From the NCBI GenBank assembly GCA_949358305.1, contig OX442324.1, positions 3,230,001-3,294,000 of the forward strand: a DNA stretch of 64,000 nucleotides. The letters are read 5' to 3'. A program made the translations under genes and the position numbers. Below, piece by piece: positions 45,901 to 57,646 of the stretch. The number at the start of each line of letters is the position of its first letter. Within the stretch, counting starts at the first letter, position 1. The notes under the pieces are model-generated. The model saw only the letters and a list, made by a program, of their open reading frames with translations, was not told the origin of the DNA and did no database searches. The stretch comes from Strigamia acuminata (taxonomy: Eukaryota; Arthropoda; Chilopoda; Geophilomorpha; Linotaeniidae).

Positions 45901-48900
45901 TTAGCTCTTGCGGTTTTTGAGTTACACAAATTTTAACGTACAAAAAGTCCATATCTAAAAATCCGTCACTCGGATTTTGACAAAACTCGGTTTGGGGGTT
46001 TCTAACATGGTTTCCTGACAGTTTTCAAACTGTCAGACACCTAGCTTGTGTAAAAACAAAACATGTTAAACTGCAATTTCAAACACGCTTAATTATTCTT
46101 TCAGTACAATTTAGTGTGCAGTCGAAATTGGTTACGAGCAATGACACATTCATTATACTCTATTGGTGAAATGATAGGAGGATTGGCTATTGGAAGTGCA
46201 TCAGACAGGTAAAATCAAATGCAGAAAAAGGTTTATACTCATATGAAGAAACATCCAAAATATTTCAGACTTGGTAGGAAAAAAGTATTACTTATTTGTC
46301 TCATTGGACTCTCCGCATCAGGCATTTTGGTTGGCATTACCACAACATTTTATGCATTTCTCGTATTTAGAATTCTAGTCGGCGTTTGTGCCCAAGCGGT
46401 CATTCTCTCATGCTTTGTCCTAGGTAACACCTCTTTATTACCACATTTATAAGCCCTTTTCTTTAATCATAAAATTTTCAGGCTTGGAGTTTGTGGGTCC
46501 ATCAAAACGTGTGTTTGCAGGAATGTTCTGTAACTACTTTTTCGCATTGGCTTATGTCGGCATGGCCGCTCTTGCTTACGGAATTCGCAAATGGGAATAC
46601 CTTCAAATAGCAGTTTCAGTACCATCAGTCATACTTTGCATTTGCTTAATGTAATGTAGAAGGTCACCCACACGGTTCAAAAATATATTTTACAGTACAT
46701 TGCTTTCACCTAATGCATTCCAAACTTCAAAACTTCAAAACTGCCACTTTCAGCCGCGGCTATTAATCGAGTGCGACTCTTAATCGAGGGCAGTTCTTAT
46801 TTTAAATAGTGGCCGATTCTCATTGAACGTACAGTGGTGGAAAAAAGTTTGAGACCACTACAGGTTTTTAAGTTGCAAGTCAAATTTTGATGCCAAATAC
46901 GGTATTGCAAAATGCATTCTCATGAAACCCGATGCATTTCAAAATCCATTGCAATGTAATTTCAATGTGTTTTTGAACCATACGGGCAATGTTGATGAGG
47001 AACTAATAATTGCCTTAATAGATGGGTCCCAGAGTCAGCCCGCTGGTTGATTTCAGTTGGTAGGACAGAAGAAGCTATTGTAATAATTCGTAAAGCAGCT
47101 AAAGTTAACAAAATCAAGTTCCCACCATTGTCTATAGAAAATGTTTGAACACTCACAGGTTGGGTCAGTTACCATGAATTAATTGACATTTGCTTACAGA
47201 TAGCTTTGGAACAGAAAGCACAAACACGAATAACACTGTTGGATTTAATAAGAAACTCAACTATTAGAACTACAGTTCTAATGGTTTCTTATGGTTGGTT
47301 AGTATTCATTCTATTGCTTCTATGTTTTAGTTCTAACCCATCCCTGCATTGTCGTACAATCAGTGATCTAGTATACATGAAATAACTTCTAACTTCATCA
47401 CTTACTTGTTAGGTTTGTTAACAGTTCTGTATACTATGGGCTTTCCCTCAACACCTCCAACTTGGGTGGCAATGATTACCTTAACTTTTTAATCGCTGCT
47501 TTGGTTGAGTTTCCAGCCTATACTTTGTGCCTCTTCACAATGGATTATGTTGGTAGACGGTTCCTAATTTGCACTTCTATGATGATTGGAGGTGTAAGCT
47601 TGATGGTTACTCTCTTCATCCCCATTGGTAATTCCCTAAAACTATACACAAAATTCATAACTTATACCACCAAATTTAAAATCAATCTAGAAATGACTAC
47701 ATTGACAATTACAATGGCCATGGTGGGTAAATTTGGAATTACAGCTTCATACGCCACCATTTTTGTCATGGCTGCTGAATTATATCCAACTGGGTTACGG
47801 AATGCAGCGTTGGGTTTAAATTCAGTGAGCTCAAGATTTGGGAATATTATCACCTCATTTATTGTCCTGCTGGTAAGTATAGCTAATTCCCAAGCAGCAA
47901 GTAATATTTACCAATTACTAAACATCAACAATGGTTACCAATGTGGACACAATAAGGAAAACCAATCTAGAAAATATGTTAGTTCAACACCGGTGATATA
48001 CAGAACCAACAAAACCTATATTAGCTCTTCATAAAACCAATATTACATGCTGCTTGAGTTAGAGATTCGGTGGCGGATTTATGGTCTGCAGGGCCCTTTT
48101 TTGGGATCTTCACCCATAGCTCACTGCAATTATGTATAAGTTGTGTGGTCCATACTTAGCACTATCCGGACAGCTGTGTAGTTCAGACAGAACTGCTGGG
48201 ACTCTAATCCAAAGAGTCTTTATCCAGACAAAAGAAAGTGCTCTTTCCTGACTGAATGCTTGCTGGACTAGACACAAAGTCCAGATCACACAGCTTAAAC
48301 TATACAGTCGAAACTCTTTATAACGAATTGCGATAAAACGAATTATCGATATAACGAATTGTTAAAAATGATTTGGTTGACCAGCCATATAACACCACGT
48401 TAAGTATTTTCGATATAACGAATTTCAATATAACGAATTATTCGTTATAACAAACAAGTTTTTGTGTACACTGTAATACCCACAAGCCCTTGTTATAACG
48501 AATTTTCAAAACTGATCACATGACTCACAACATCCGATGCCCATAAGCAAAGGAAAATCAAAATTTTCCTGTTTTAAAATGGCTGCCAAACAAAAGACAA
48601 TTTTTATTGAGGACAAGTAGAAAATTTTTAATGCCATTGACAATGGCAAGAAGCCACCAATTGTACCAGATGAGTTTAATTTGCCCTGTTCTACAATTTT
48701 CAACAATTTTAAAGAATTGGGATAAAATTGACATAAAACTTACATGTCTATGAATAAATAATACTCCGGTATTGTTTATGATAAAATTTAATTTTTTTTA
48801 CCTAATTCGTTTTAACGAACTCTCGTTATAAAGAATTGATTTTCCGGTCCCTTGCGATTCGTTATAGAGAGTTTCGACTGTACCTACAAATCCGCCTCTG

Positions 48901-49256
48901 ATTTGATTCAACATCAACTTTTAAACATATAAACTAAAATTTAGGCCGACTACTGGAAACCTCTTCCACTAATTGTCTTGGGTGCAATGTCTTGTTCTGC
49001 TGGACTTCTTGTATTGTTTCTGCCTGAAACAAAAGGTAAATCTTTGCCTGAAACATTGGAAGATGCAGAGAATATCAGGTAAACTTAATCCAAAATACCA
49101 TAACCAAGGATAAATGTATTGTACTGTAACAGAAACCAAACAAAAACATGTGATAAGAACCGAAATGGACATGCTAAAGAGATGGAAAATCAAAATGGAC
49201 ATGCTAAAGAACTGGAAAATCTAAACACATCAAAAGAAAGGGATTGTGATATATAA
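42949..49256 (+). CDS. SLC22-like organic solute transporter (copy A)
   Basis: Twelve-helix plasma-membrane transporter of the major facilitator superfamily; substrate unknown. Eleven exons: 42949-43091, 43144-43342, 46105-46208, 46269-46423, 46482-46650, 47022-47142, 47200-47297, 47413-47627, 47691-47872, 48945-49078 and 49133-49256; all phases agree, 547 residues. Family features: N-terminal [13 protein letters not shown], large Cys-containing loop between helices 1 and 2, [20 protein letters not shown] (family usually ESPRWL), [31 protein letters not shown] and the C-terminal [17 protein letters not shown]. The cytosolic tail carries a coding 30-bp duplication ([20 protein letters not shown]). 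A near-acceptor CAG/G sits directly before the ATG. Introns 2 and 9 hold many mobile elements. Confidence 0.93.
43850..44275. mobile_element. Long-TIR MITE in SLC22 copy A intron 2
   Basis: Inverted arms of about 65 bp (TACTCGAGTTGCACTC.. and ..GAGTGCAACTCGAGTA) with roughly one mismatch, flanked by TA. The near identity of the arms suggests recent activity. The interior is AT-rich and non-coding. Confidence 0.88.
44316..44427. mobile_element. Short MITE-like element
   Basis: 112 bp with inverted ends AGGTGCGCG(C/T) flanked by TA. The short ends make this a weaker call than its neighbours. Confidence 0.5.
44458..44814. mobile_element. MITE with GTCTCG-rich interior
   Basis: Inverted ends TACTTCCAG(C)ATCTC flanked by TA. 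The interior repeats GATCTCG/GTCTCGG many times on both strands, giving a fold-back structure. 357 bp. Confidence 0.75.
44893..45398. mobile_element. MITE with CACTRAGGGGTTTCATTAAA ends
   Basis: Inverted ends about 25 bp long flanked by TA; 506 bp. It is inserted at the TA of an older TTTTTGAACGCAGCTA repeat end, so the insertion is nested. Confidence 0.82.
45436..45867. mobile_element. piggyBac-type MITE with TTAA target duplication
   Basis: Ends CCCTTCCAACCC and GGGTTGGAAGGG flanked on both sides by TTAA, the signature duplication of piggyBac transposition. 432 bp, non-coding, with internal GATGGGTCA/TGACCC motifs. Confidence 0.82.
47891..48056. mobile_element. MITE with CAAGCAGCAAGTAATATT ends
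   Basis: About 166 bp bounded by inverted repeats CAAGCAGCAAGTAATATT and AATATTACATGCTGCTTG, in intron 9 just after the exon 9 donor. The same end (GGCAGCAAGTAATAT) appears at about 12299 in hexokinase intron 6. Confidence 0.7.
48305..48880. mobile_element. Pogo/Tigger-like non-autonomous DNA transposon
   Basis: Ends CAGTCGAAACTCT..TATAACGAAT and the complement, flanked by TA; 576 bp. The interior at 48579-48725 encodes a decayed start of a transposase: [13 protein letters not shown], a stop codon, then [20 protein letters not shown] and a helix-turn-helix-like ending. This resembles the N-terminal DNA-binding part of pogo/Tigger/CENP-B proteins. The catalytic domain is absent, so the element cannot move by itself. 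Confidence 0.8.
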
Positions 49257-50499
49257 AGATGCACTCAGCAAAGCCAGAATCTAAAACCAATTCTTAACAG
49301 AAACTAGGTCCTCTAGGTTTTAGAGTCATTTGTTTGTTATATCTATATGGACCAGTGTGTAAAGGGCAAGCAACAAGTGAACCAAATTGCAAACTCAAAC
49401 ATTCTCCTCTGCAACAGTATACCTAAACAATAAATTCATTAACAAAAGTAGTTTACAGCATGGTACCAAAATATTGTTGCTTTATTTCCTTTGGGTGCAA
49501 CAAGCTTGACAGTTGCTAGTCCTCTACACACTGAGTACAAGGTTCATGTGAACTCTGGACTTTTCAAAGTCTAACTTACTTGGACTTGTTTTTGTCTAAT
49601 ATTTTTTATATATACTAAATATTTTCCAATCGTTCAATGATTGTGTATCCGTACCTGTAAAATATTCTAACAAGAAAAAAAAATTGCCAATAAAATTAGT
49701 CAAAGCAAATATAAACCATTCCCGCCATTTATGCCATCATAATATAGCGCCATCTACTGATTAAACTCGAAATTAAAATTTTCTAATCTTTTTTTTAAAA
49801 AAAAAACAAAAAAAAAAAAAAACAATTTTTATTGTTGTTTTCCAAATTTTTTTTTGTCTAAAACAACTCGATAAACAAAACAAGCTGAAAAATATATTAT
49901 AAAATTCAAAGATACATGCGATAACAATTACCAACAGAGAAAAAAAAATCTTTTTTTTTAACTGATGTATGTCATTGAGATTTTTAAACGTCTCCCAGGG
50001 GCCAAGCAAAACCAGTTACAAAATCGCGCTTGTTGCCAAATGGACAGTTATGAAGAAAGTAGATCCTCCCAAAACTAAAACAACAAACAAGAAAAAAAAA
50101 TTTAAAAGCAATCTTAATGCGTTTATAATCAGCCAAGGACAAGAACAGATGCCAGGTGACGGCGACATATAAAAATCGCGATCAACTTCTGCGTCCTGGA
50201 ATGAAGGCAACCCAAAATATCTGCGCGACCAAACCAACAAAGTGACTAAAGCAGCGTCGTAACTAAGTGGCAAAAAAGAAGAAGAAGAAAAAAAAAAAAA
50301 AGAAAATTGGCAAACACTCAAAAAGTGCTAAAACACCAGCCTCAGTGATATGGTGAAGTGATTTTTGCACGTAAATTAAATGAGTGTTTCTTTTTTCGTT
50401 TTTGGATTCCACCTATCTAAATAAGTTATCACATGAGGCAAAGTTCATTTCATCCTTGTGGCTGTGGTGAAGTTGTGACTTTTGCTTCTCATATTCACC
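49257..50499. other. Intergenic between the two SLC22-like genes
   Basis: 3' UTR of copy A (AATAAATTC at about 49430), then AT-rich sequence and the 5' flank of copy B. No gene recognised. Confidence 0.45.
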
Positions 50500-53400
50500 A
50501 TGCGTAGTTTGGACGAAGCTTTCGAAGATGTAGGTGATTTTGGCGCTTACCAGAAGAAGTTATACTGTTTTTTATTAGTCACTGCTACTTTTCCTGTAAT
50601 GCAGAGATGGTTGTGGGATTTTATCACTGTCCCGCCTCCCCACAGGTAAGTTAGGCCTAGACGTGTCATAAAAAAAAAACTGATCCATTCGTTTATAAAT
50701 AGATGTAAATTTCCATTTGAGGCTGCTGCTAGAAACTCTGTCTACTCGCAGGCGGAAGTAAGCGAGGATGATGTCAGAGCGTACACACAATTAACTTCTC
50801 AACAGTGTTTAACGTATAATTTGAATGTGGGTGACGTTTTATCGTCGAATAAAACGTTATTACGTAATGATAACACGAGTCAATATTGTAATTCGTGGAT
50901 TTATGACACCAGTGAGGAAAGAACATCGGGAATTGTTGCTGAGGTAGTGTTGATTTTCATTTGTTAATGGAATAATTTTGTAATTTTTTTTTTAAGTTTA
51001 ATTTAGTTTGCCACAGAAATCATTTCATTGCATTGTCAAAGAAGATATATGTGTGGTGTGAGTTCAGTGGATATGCATTTTGGGGAATTTTATCAGACAG
51101 GTAATAATAATAATAATATTAATTCAGAATTCATAATCCCCATATAATTTTTGTGGCAGCCATTTTGAATTTGGTTGTAAAATCGAAAACCTGACGTAAA
51201 CCATTTCAAAAACAACTCCAAGCGTTGTTTTTGTCATGCAATTTATTGTCTGGAGTTAAATTTACGTTTTAAATTTGTATTTCCTGTGTTTACATTCATT
51301 TTTTTTTATATTATTCTTTATTTCTTTTTTAAATTAAGATTTGGGCGTAAAAAAATATTTTTTGCCGCTCTTGTTCTTCAGTCATTGTCAGGATTTCTTG
51401 CTGGTATGGTCACAAGCCTGTCTGGAGTAATTGCAATGAGGGGTGCAATTGGATTTTGTGCTGCTGGTTGCTTTATAGGAGCAATTTTAAGTAAATAATC
51501 TATGTCCATCTTTAAAACAACCAATTGTTTCATTTTGCTTGTATTATTGTTCTGCACAGGAATGGAATTCGTGGGTCCTTCAATGCGAATGGTAACTGCC
51601 ATGATGGACTGTGCAATGGCCTCTGCTGGACAATTATTGATTGCTATTTTGGTTGTTTCATTACGTAAATGGCGGCATATACAAATTGTCACATCCATTC
51701 CTGCTTTTCTGTTTTTATCTTGTTGGTGGTATTTATTTGATCGTTGTCACTTCTACACATCTACGAGCAAATGAAATATCTGTTTAGGTTTGTTCCCGAA
51801 TCTGCAAGATGGCTGCTTGCCCATAAAAAGGAGAGAGAGGCTAGAAGACTTATTAGTAAGATGGCCAATAAAAATAGGAAAGAACTCACCATTGACTCCT
51901 ACGAATCAGTGAGAGATAAACCGTAATAATTGTGTTTTGTAGTAATTCAAACAAATGTTACCGTGAATGTTATTTTTAAGACACAAAAAAAACTCGTCTT
52001 TTTAGAACATTAATATTCAGTAATTTTAGGAGGATGATCAAAACAAACGTCTTCATCAGTCTAATCCCATCAACCTTTGCTGCTTTTCGGAAACTAGAAC
52101 AAGACTACTCATTTTGCTGGCCATGTGGTAAAGATAAACAAATTTTTGGTTTTACAGTAGGTATAGAATACAAAAACATTGTAACTTTAAATGCACCTAA
52201 TTTACGTTTACAATAGGTGCGTTCAAAGTTTTGGTTTATACCGTTTATGTAGTTTACATAAACGGCCAAAATCGTATATGCACAAACGTGCCTAACCGTG
52301 AATGTGTCCATTTTTAGGCCCGTTTGTTGTGTTGTTTTTGCGTCGCGATCGCGCGAGTACATGATGCATAAAATATCTTTTCTTTTCATTTAACCAAACG
52401 AATTGTGGTTGTGGCCCCCTTATTTGAACACAATTTAGCATTTACTCACATTTTTGGAGGTGGATGCTTCGGATGAATGTATTTATGACACTTGAAAGTC
52501 TGATCCCTCGATCTGACTTTCGAGGCGGCCATTTTGAATTTGGTTGTAAAAACCAAAACCCGACATATAAACCGATTCATAAACCACTCCAGTCGTGGCT
52601 TTGGTTTTTGCGGTTTTTGATGATGGTTTTTGGCTGTTTTTGATGTCCATTCGGTTTATAGAAATGGGAAAAACCGTAAAACCCGAAACTTTGGTTCAAA
52701 AATATAGTTTTCAATACAGCATTTCGCATAATTGAATATATTATTTGTAATGCATTTCATAATACAATTGAAAAAATGCAATTTGAAAATGCATTCATAT
52801 ATTTTACAAATAATAATATTGGGAATACATTTCATAACACATTTTACAAAATGTTATCATTTGCAAACCAATAGCACGCAAAAATGTATTACAAAATGCA
52901 TTCTTGTAAAACCCTATACATTTCAAAATACATTGCAATATAATTTCAATGTATTTTTTAATCACATGGGAGCAGAGAAAATTCAATAGTCTAACTCCCA
53001 CCTTAAATTCTGGTTGAAAAAAAAAACGAAACGAAAAGGCCTAAAGTTAAACCATTGAGTTTTCTATATTATTAAAAATTAAGTTATCCTGCATTGAAGA
53101 ATTTAAACAGTCTTGATAAAAGTTTTATCTTTCATATTTCAGGTTGACTAACAGCATTGCATACCAATGTATTTCATACAGATGGATGCCAGAAATGCAT
53201 CGTGATTATTTAGTGCAGTTTGTCTTGGGTGCACTCATTGAGCAACCGGCATTCGCTTTGTGTCTGTTTACATTGAACCGGTTTGGAAGGCGATTTCCAA
53301 TCGGAGTTGCCATGGTTGTTACAGCAATCCTACTTACAATTTGTGCTTTAATACCAACAGGTAAGAAAATCACTCAAACCATACTTAGATTTCAAGAAAA

Positions 53401-55170
53401 AGGGCTAATGTTTGTTCATTACAGATTTAAGTTATTTATTAATGGCCATTTTGATAATCAGCAAAATCTGTTCTGCAACGGTTTTTGCTGGTCTTTATGT
53501 GTACAGCATAGAACTGCAATCTACGGCGCTTAGAGGGTCTGCTTTAGGTTTTATGTACAGTTGCCAAATTGCTGGCGAAATTCTTAGTTTACCAATTCAG
53601 TATTTAGTAAGTTCAAACCATAAGATGTATTCAGTTTCGCTACGAAAAAGAAGACCGTCAAACGGAGTATGAACATGGATAAATAAATTTCATTAAATAC
53701 GAAAAATTTTTGTTGAATCTTGTACAAATTTCGATAAACCTTCGACAAACTTGAGAAATTTGTGATAATTTTCGACAAATTTGTGATAATTTTCGACAAA
53801 TTTGTGATAATTTTCGACAAATTTGTGATAATTTTCGACAAATTTGTGATAATTTTCGACAAATTTGTGATAATTTTCGACAAATTTGTGATAATTTTCG
53901 ACAAATTTGTGATAATTTTCGACAAATTTGTGATAATTTTCGACAAATTTGTGATAATTTTCGACAAATTTGTGATAATTTTCGACAAATTTGTGATAAT
54001 TTTCGACAAATTTGTGATAATTTTCGACAAATTTGTGATAATTTTCGACAAATTTGTGATAATTTTCGACAAATTTGTGATAATTTTCGACAAATTTGTG
54101 ATAATTTTCGACAAATTTGTGATAATTTTCGACAAATTTGTGATAATTTTCGACAAATTTGTGATAATTTTCGACAAATTTGTGATAATTTTCGACAAAT
54201 TTGTGATAATTTTCGACAAATTTGTGATAATTTTCGACAAATTTGTGATAATTTTCGACAAATTTGTGATAATTTTCGACAAATTTGTGATAATTTTCGA
54301 CAAATTTGTGATAATTTTCGACAAATTTGTGATAATTTTCGACAAATTTGTGATAATTTTCGACAAATTTGTGATAATTTTCGACAAATTTGTGATAATT
54401 TTCGACAAATTTGTGATAATTTTCGACAAATTTGTGATAATTTTCGACAAATTTGTGATAATTTTCGACAAATTTGTGATAATTTTCGACAAATTTGTGA
54501 TAATTTTCGACAAATTTGTGATAATTTTCGACAAATTTGTGATAATTTTCGACAAATTTGAACAATTTCTCGATAATTTTCGACAAATTTGAACAATTTC
54601 TTGATAATTTTCGACAAATTTGAACAATTTCTTTATAATTTTCGATAAATTTGAGCAATTTCTTGATAATTTTCGATAAATTTGAGCAATTTCTTGATAA
54701 TTTTCGACAAATTTTTGAGAAATCTTTGTTCAATATCGACAAACTTGTCCATGTTACCAGGCTTGACAATACCGTTTCATTTTCCTAACTAAACTGAACG
54801 CTATTTGAATGGCCCCATTCTAATATCCTGCTTTCCACTTCAAGACGGATATATGGGAGCCGCTTCCAATTGCCCTCGTTGCTGCCATATCAGGAGTAAT
54901 TGGATTCTTAGTTTTCCTTTTACCAGAAACTACCGGATATTACATGCCAGACAGGCTGCAGGATGTCGAAATTGACAGGTTAATTAACATTCAACACGGA
55001 GAAAATTTAGATTTATTCGTCTCAATCATTATCTCTTCAACAGAACCGACGAGGAAGAAGAAAGTGCTTTCAGTGGTCGTCGCGTCTCGATATACTTACG
55101 AAACCCAACACCACTTTTTAAGAAAAAAGAAATAGACGAAGAAGTAAATCAAGATTTTGTACAGCTGTAA
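50500..55170 (+). CDS. SLC22-like organic solute transporter (copy B, divergent)
   Basis: Paralogue of copy A with the same 11-exon plan: 50500-50645, 50703-50943, 50997-51100, 51339-51490, 51560-51728, 51788-51908, 52030-52127, 53143-53360, 53425-53606, 54845-54978 and 55044-55170; 563 residues. Exons 3, 5, 6, 7, 9 and 10 have exactly the same lengths as in copy A. Motifs: [46 protein letters not shown] (Asp changed to Asn) and LPETTGYYMPDRLQDVE, where the second LPET is lost. The GLSLNT-type motif of helix 7 is replaced. The helix 1-2 loop is longer and N-glycosylation-like (NKT, NTS). The tail is acidic then basic. It is probably specialised for a different solute. Intron 9 holds an expanded minisatellite. 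Confidence 0.92.
53753..54720. repeat. 21-bp minisatellite array (about 38 copies) in SLC22 copy B intron 9
   Basis: About 800 bp of nearly perfect 21-bp units containing AAATTT and AATTTT about 11 bp apart, followed (54540-54720) by diverged 31-bp units with an extra AACAATTTCT-type segment. Five of six frames lack stops because the unit is a multiple of three; none is a gene. Confidence 0.97.
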
Positions 55171-55350
55171 TGGATGTTATAAAAAAAATTGTCAAAAGTT
55201 TATCATCTCAATTCAAAGTTCAACTCTCATCAACGGTTTATTTCGATATTTCTTTTGTTTTGCACTAAAAATGCTCATTTTCTCTACAACATTTTGAACT
55301 TTGAATTCTGATTAATTTCCGAGTGAATTTCACATCCTCCACACGATTTA

Positions 55351-57317
55351 TTAGCGTTGCCAAACAACGTCTTCCTCGCCATCGCGGAAAGTTTTAATCA
55401 TATTCATCTGTTCATCGTCATCACGAACTGGAATAGAAATCCACATATCAGAAGGCGACGTTTTCTTGTCCTCCATCTCTTCCCCATCTTCGCTCAGCTT
55501 CTTTTTCGCAAACATTGCGCGCAAACTATTGCTTTTCGCTTCATCGGGATCCGCATTCAGTCTTTCGTGTATGCAAACTACGATGTACGTAATCCACAGT
55601 GGGATTGCCGTCACAAATAACTGTGCAACTGGCGATGCACTGGCAATATCGGCGTCGGGTGCGGGAAGAGACAACTTTAGAACAAGAAATGCTATGCCTG
55701 GATTTTGAAACGCTGTCTCAATCGAAATAGCAATTATCTGCAAACACCATTCATTACAGCTTAGATAAGCACAAAAAATAATTATTTTTTTTAATTTTTG
55801 AAAGTTATTTTAATCGTAAACACAGCGATAACAAAGATATGACTTTGTTAACGCTGTTTTTTGTTTTGCGATTTCAACAACATTGCTTTGAATATTTGCA
55901 ACTGGTTTGCTAATGTTCATAGCTTCGAAAAAAAGGAGTAAATTCCATTTTAAAAAATCGAATTTGTTCCTGGAATTCGAAATTCAGTCAAATTTGCTCA
56001 TATTTCTTCCGTTCTTAGATGCTATTGCACTTACTTGTTCTTTTTTCATGCAAAAAAGCCACGCTGCTAATGCTCCAAACACATATCCACCCCATGCCAC
56101 GCATATACCCGCCATCACTATTTGCCAAGTGAACAATTTCAGGAGAAACAAGTTACAATAAATTCCAATCTAAAGAAATAAAATAAAAAATGAATATTTT
56201 TTTTGAATATTTTTTAAATTTTTGCTTGTTTTCAACAACTTACGGTCATGAAAAATATAAGTAATATAATTGTGTACGGACGAATAATTTTTTCGGCAAA
56301 TTTCGCCCATTTGGGCCGGAAATATCGGATCAAAACCCCTGCTCCGACAGGTATGATTAAGGCCAGAAGAGTTGTAAATAAATTCACATAGGGGATGTGA
56401 ATATCATCGAAAAAGGTTCGGCCCAACGTGAAAAGCCATAAAGGCATCATTCCTGTGTCAAATGAAATAAAATCCAATATTAAGTCTTAAAAAAAATATA
56501 TTATAGTAATTTTTTTAATTTTTAATTTACCTAAAGCCAGCACAGTACTGCTAAAAGTCATTACGACGCTCAAATTTAAGTCGCCGCCAAGTAGCAATGT
56601 CCAGAAATTACTTCCGGTACCGCCAGGACAACATCCGAGAGCGAATAAACCAAGACGATTCATGTTAGAATTAAAAAAAGCGATTGAAAAACCATATGAA
56701 GCCTAAAAAACACATTAAAAATATTAAAATAAAAAATAAAACATTTTCATTTTTCAATTTCAAATTTTTACCAATGGCATAAATAAGAATTGTGAGGCAA
56801 ATCCAATGACTGGACCAACGGGTTTCCGGAAAACCTCCTTTACCACAGCCAGATCCATGACGCAACCCATGTTGATGTTGTTGATCGTCATAAAAATGGC
56901 GATCCCGACTAGAAAAATTGTATCTATAACCCTTTCTTTCCTAGCCACTCTTACTTCAACAAATGCGTGCAGTTTATCATGCGTGACATTGCTGTCCCCG
57001 ATGCCAGTAACTTTGATTAAAACTGTTGCGTGGCCCAAGACCAAACCGCGAATCCCGACGCTAATATTCCGACCGGTGTTGACGTCCTCTTCGGTGATGA
57101 AAAACGTTTCGTTCTCTACTGACACTAGAGTTGGTGTGAGTGAAAATATTTCCACTTTTGCTCCTCCTTTCCACGGATTTTCGTCGTCATCTTTTAATAC
57201 GGACAATGTGATGAATCCTTCGTCGTTTTCGATTATCGGACCGATTTTCATTTCGTTCACGTGGAGTGTAGCGCCTTCAGCTCCGAGAATGCAGAGGAGG
57301 ATATAAATCCAATACAT
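55351..57317 (-). CDS. SLC10 (P3-type) sodium/solute symporter
   Basis: Membrane transporter of the sodium/bile acid cotransporter family; the long ectodomain places it with the P3 (SLC10A3/A5) group. Exons on the minus strand: 57317-56772, 56702-56531, 56452-56244, 56169-56035 and 55737-55351; phases agree, 482 residues. The start at 57317 opens a signal peptide ([15 protein letters not shown]); in-frame codons further upstream lack a better Met. Residues about 17-135 form a beta-rich ectodomain. Membrane helices follow with [30 protein letters not shown] and the sodium-site segment [13 protein letters not shown]. The tail is charged. It lies 329 bp downstream of CFAP47 on the same strand. 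Confidence 0.92.
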
Positions 57318-57646
57318 CGTTAAATAAGTTATAAAATTGAAGAAATACAAACACGCGATACAAAAACGTGAGGTCGTCGAATAAATGAAAAACACCCTCT
57401 CGCTAATCAATGCTGATAGTGGAATCCAATGGGTCGAAATGATTACAGGTGATAAACTCGTAAAGAAATCAGAGAAAAATTAAAAAAATTAACAAATAAA
57501 CACCGTAATACAAATAAAGAAGTCGTTCGAAGAACTTAATTTAAAAAACTGTTTATTTAACAAGAAAGTAAAAATTTTGGTAATATAAAAAAAAAAATAA
57601 TGTTTGTAAATATAATACGACAAATTCAGATGAAAAAAAAAACAAA
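57318..57646. other. Short spacer between CFAP47 and the SLC10 gene
   Basis: It must hold both the CFAP47 3' UTR (TTTATT at about 57551 reads AATAAA on the minus strand) and the SLC10 promoter. Nothing else is seen. Confidence 0.5.

Noticed and set aside
53753-54560. CRISPR-like regular array
   Set aside because: Units are contiguous with no unique spacers and the genome is eukaryotic.
53584-54769. Several overlapping frames of 270-358 codons on both strands
   Set aside because: They are translations of the 21-bp minisatellite (heptapeptide repeats in every open frame) inside an SLC22 intron.
55351-57317. Apparent frameshift between SLC10 exons 3 and 4
   Set aside because: Recounting the bases around 56161-56169 gives exon 4 as 135 bp, in phase; no defect.
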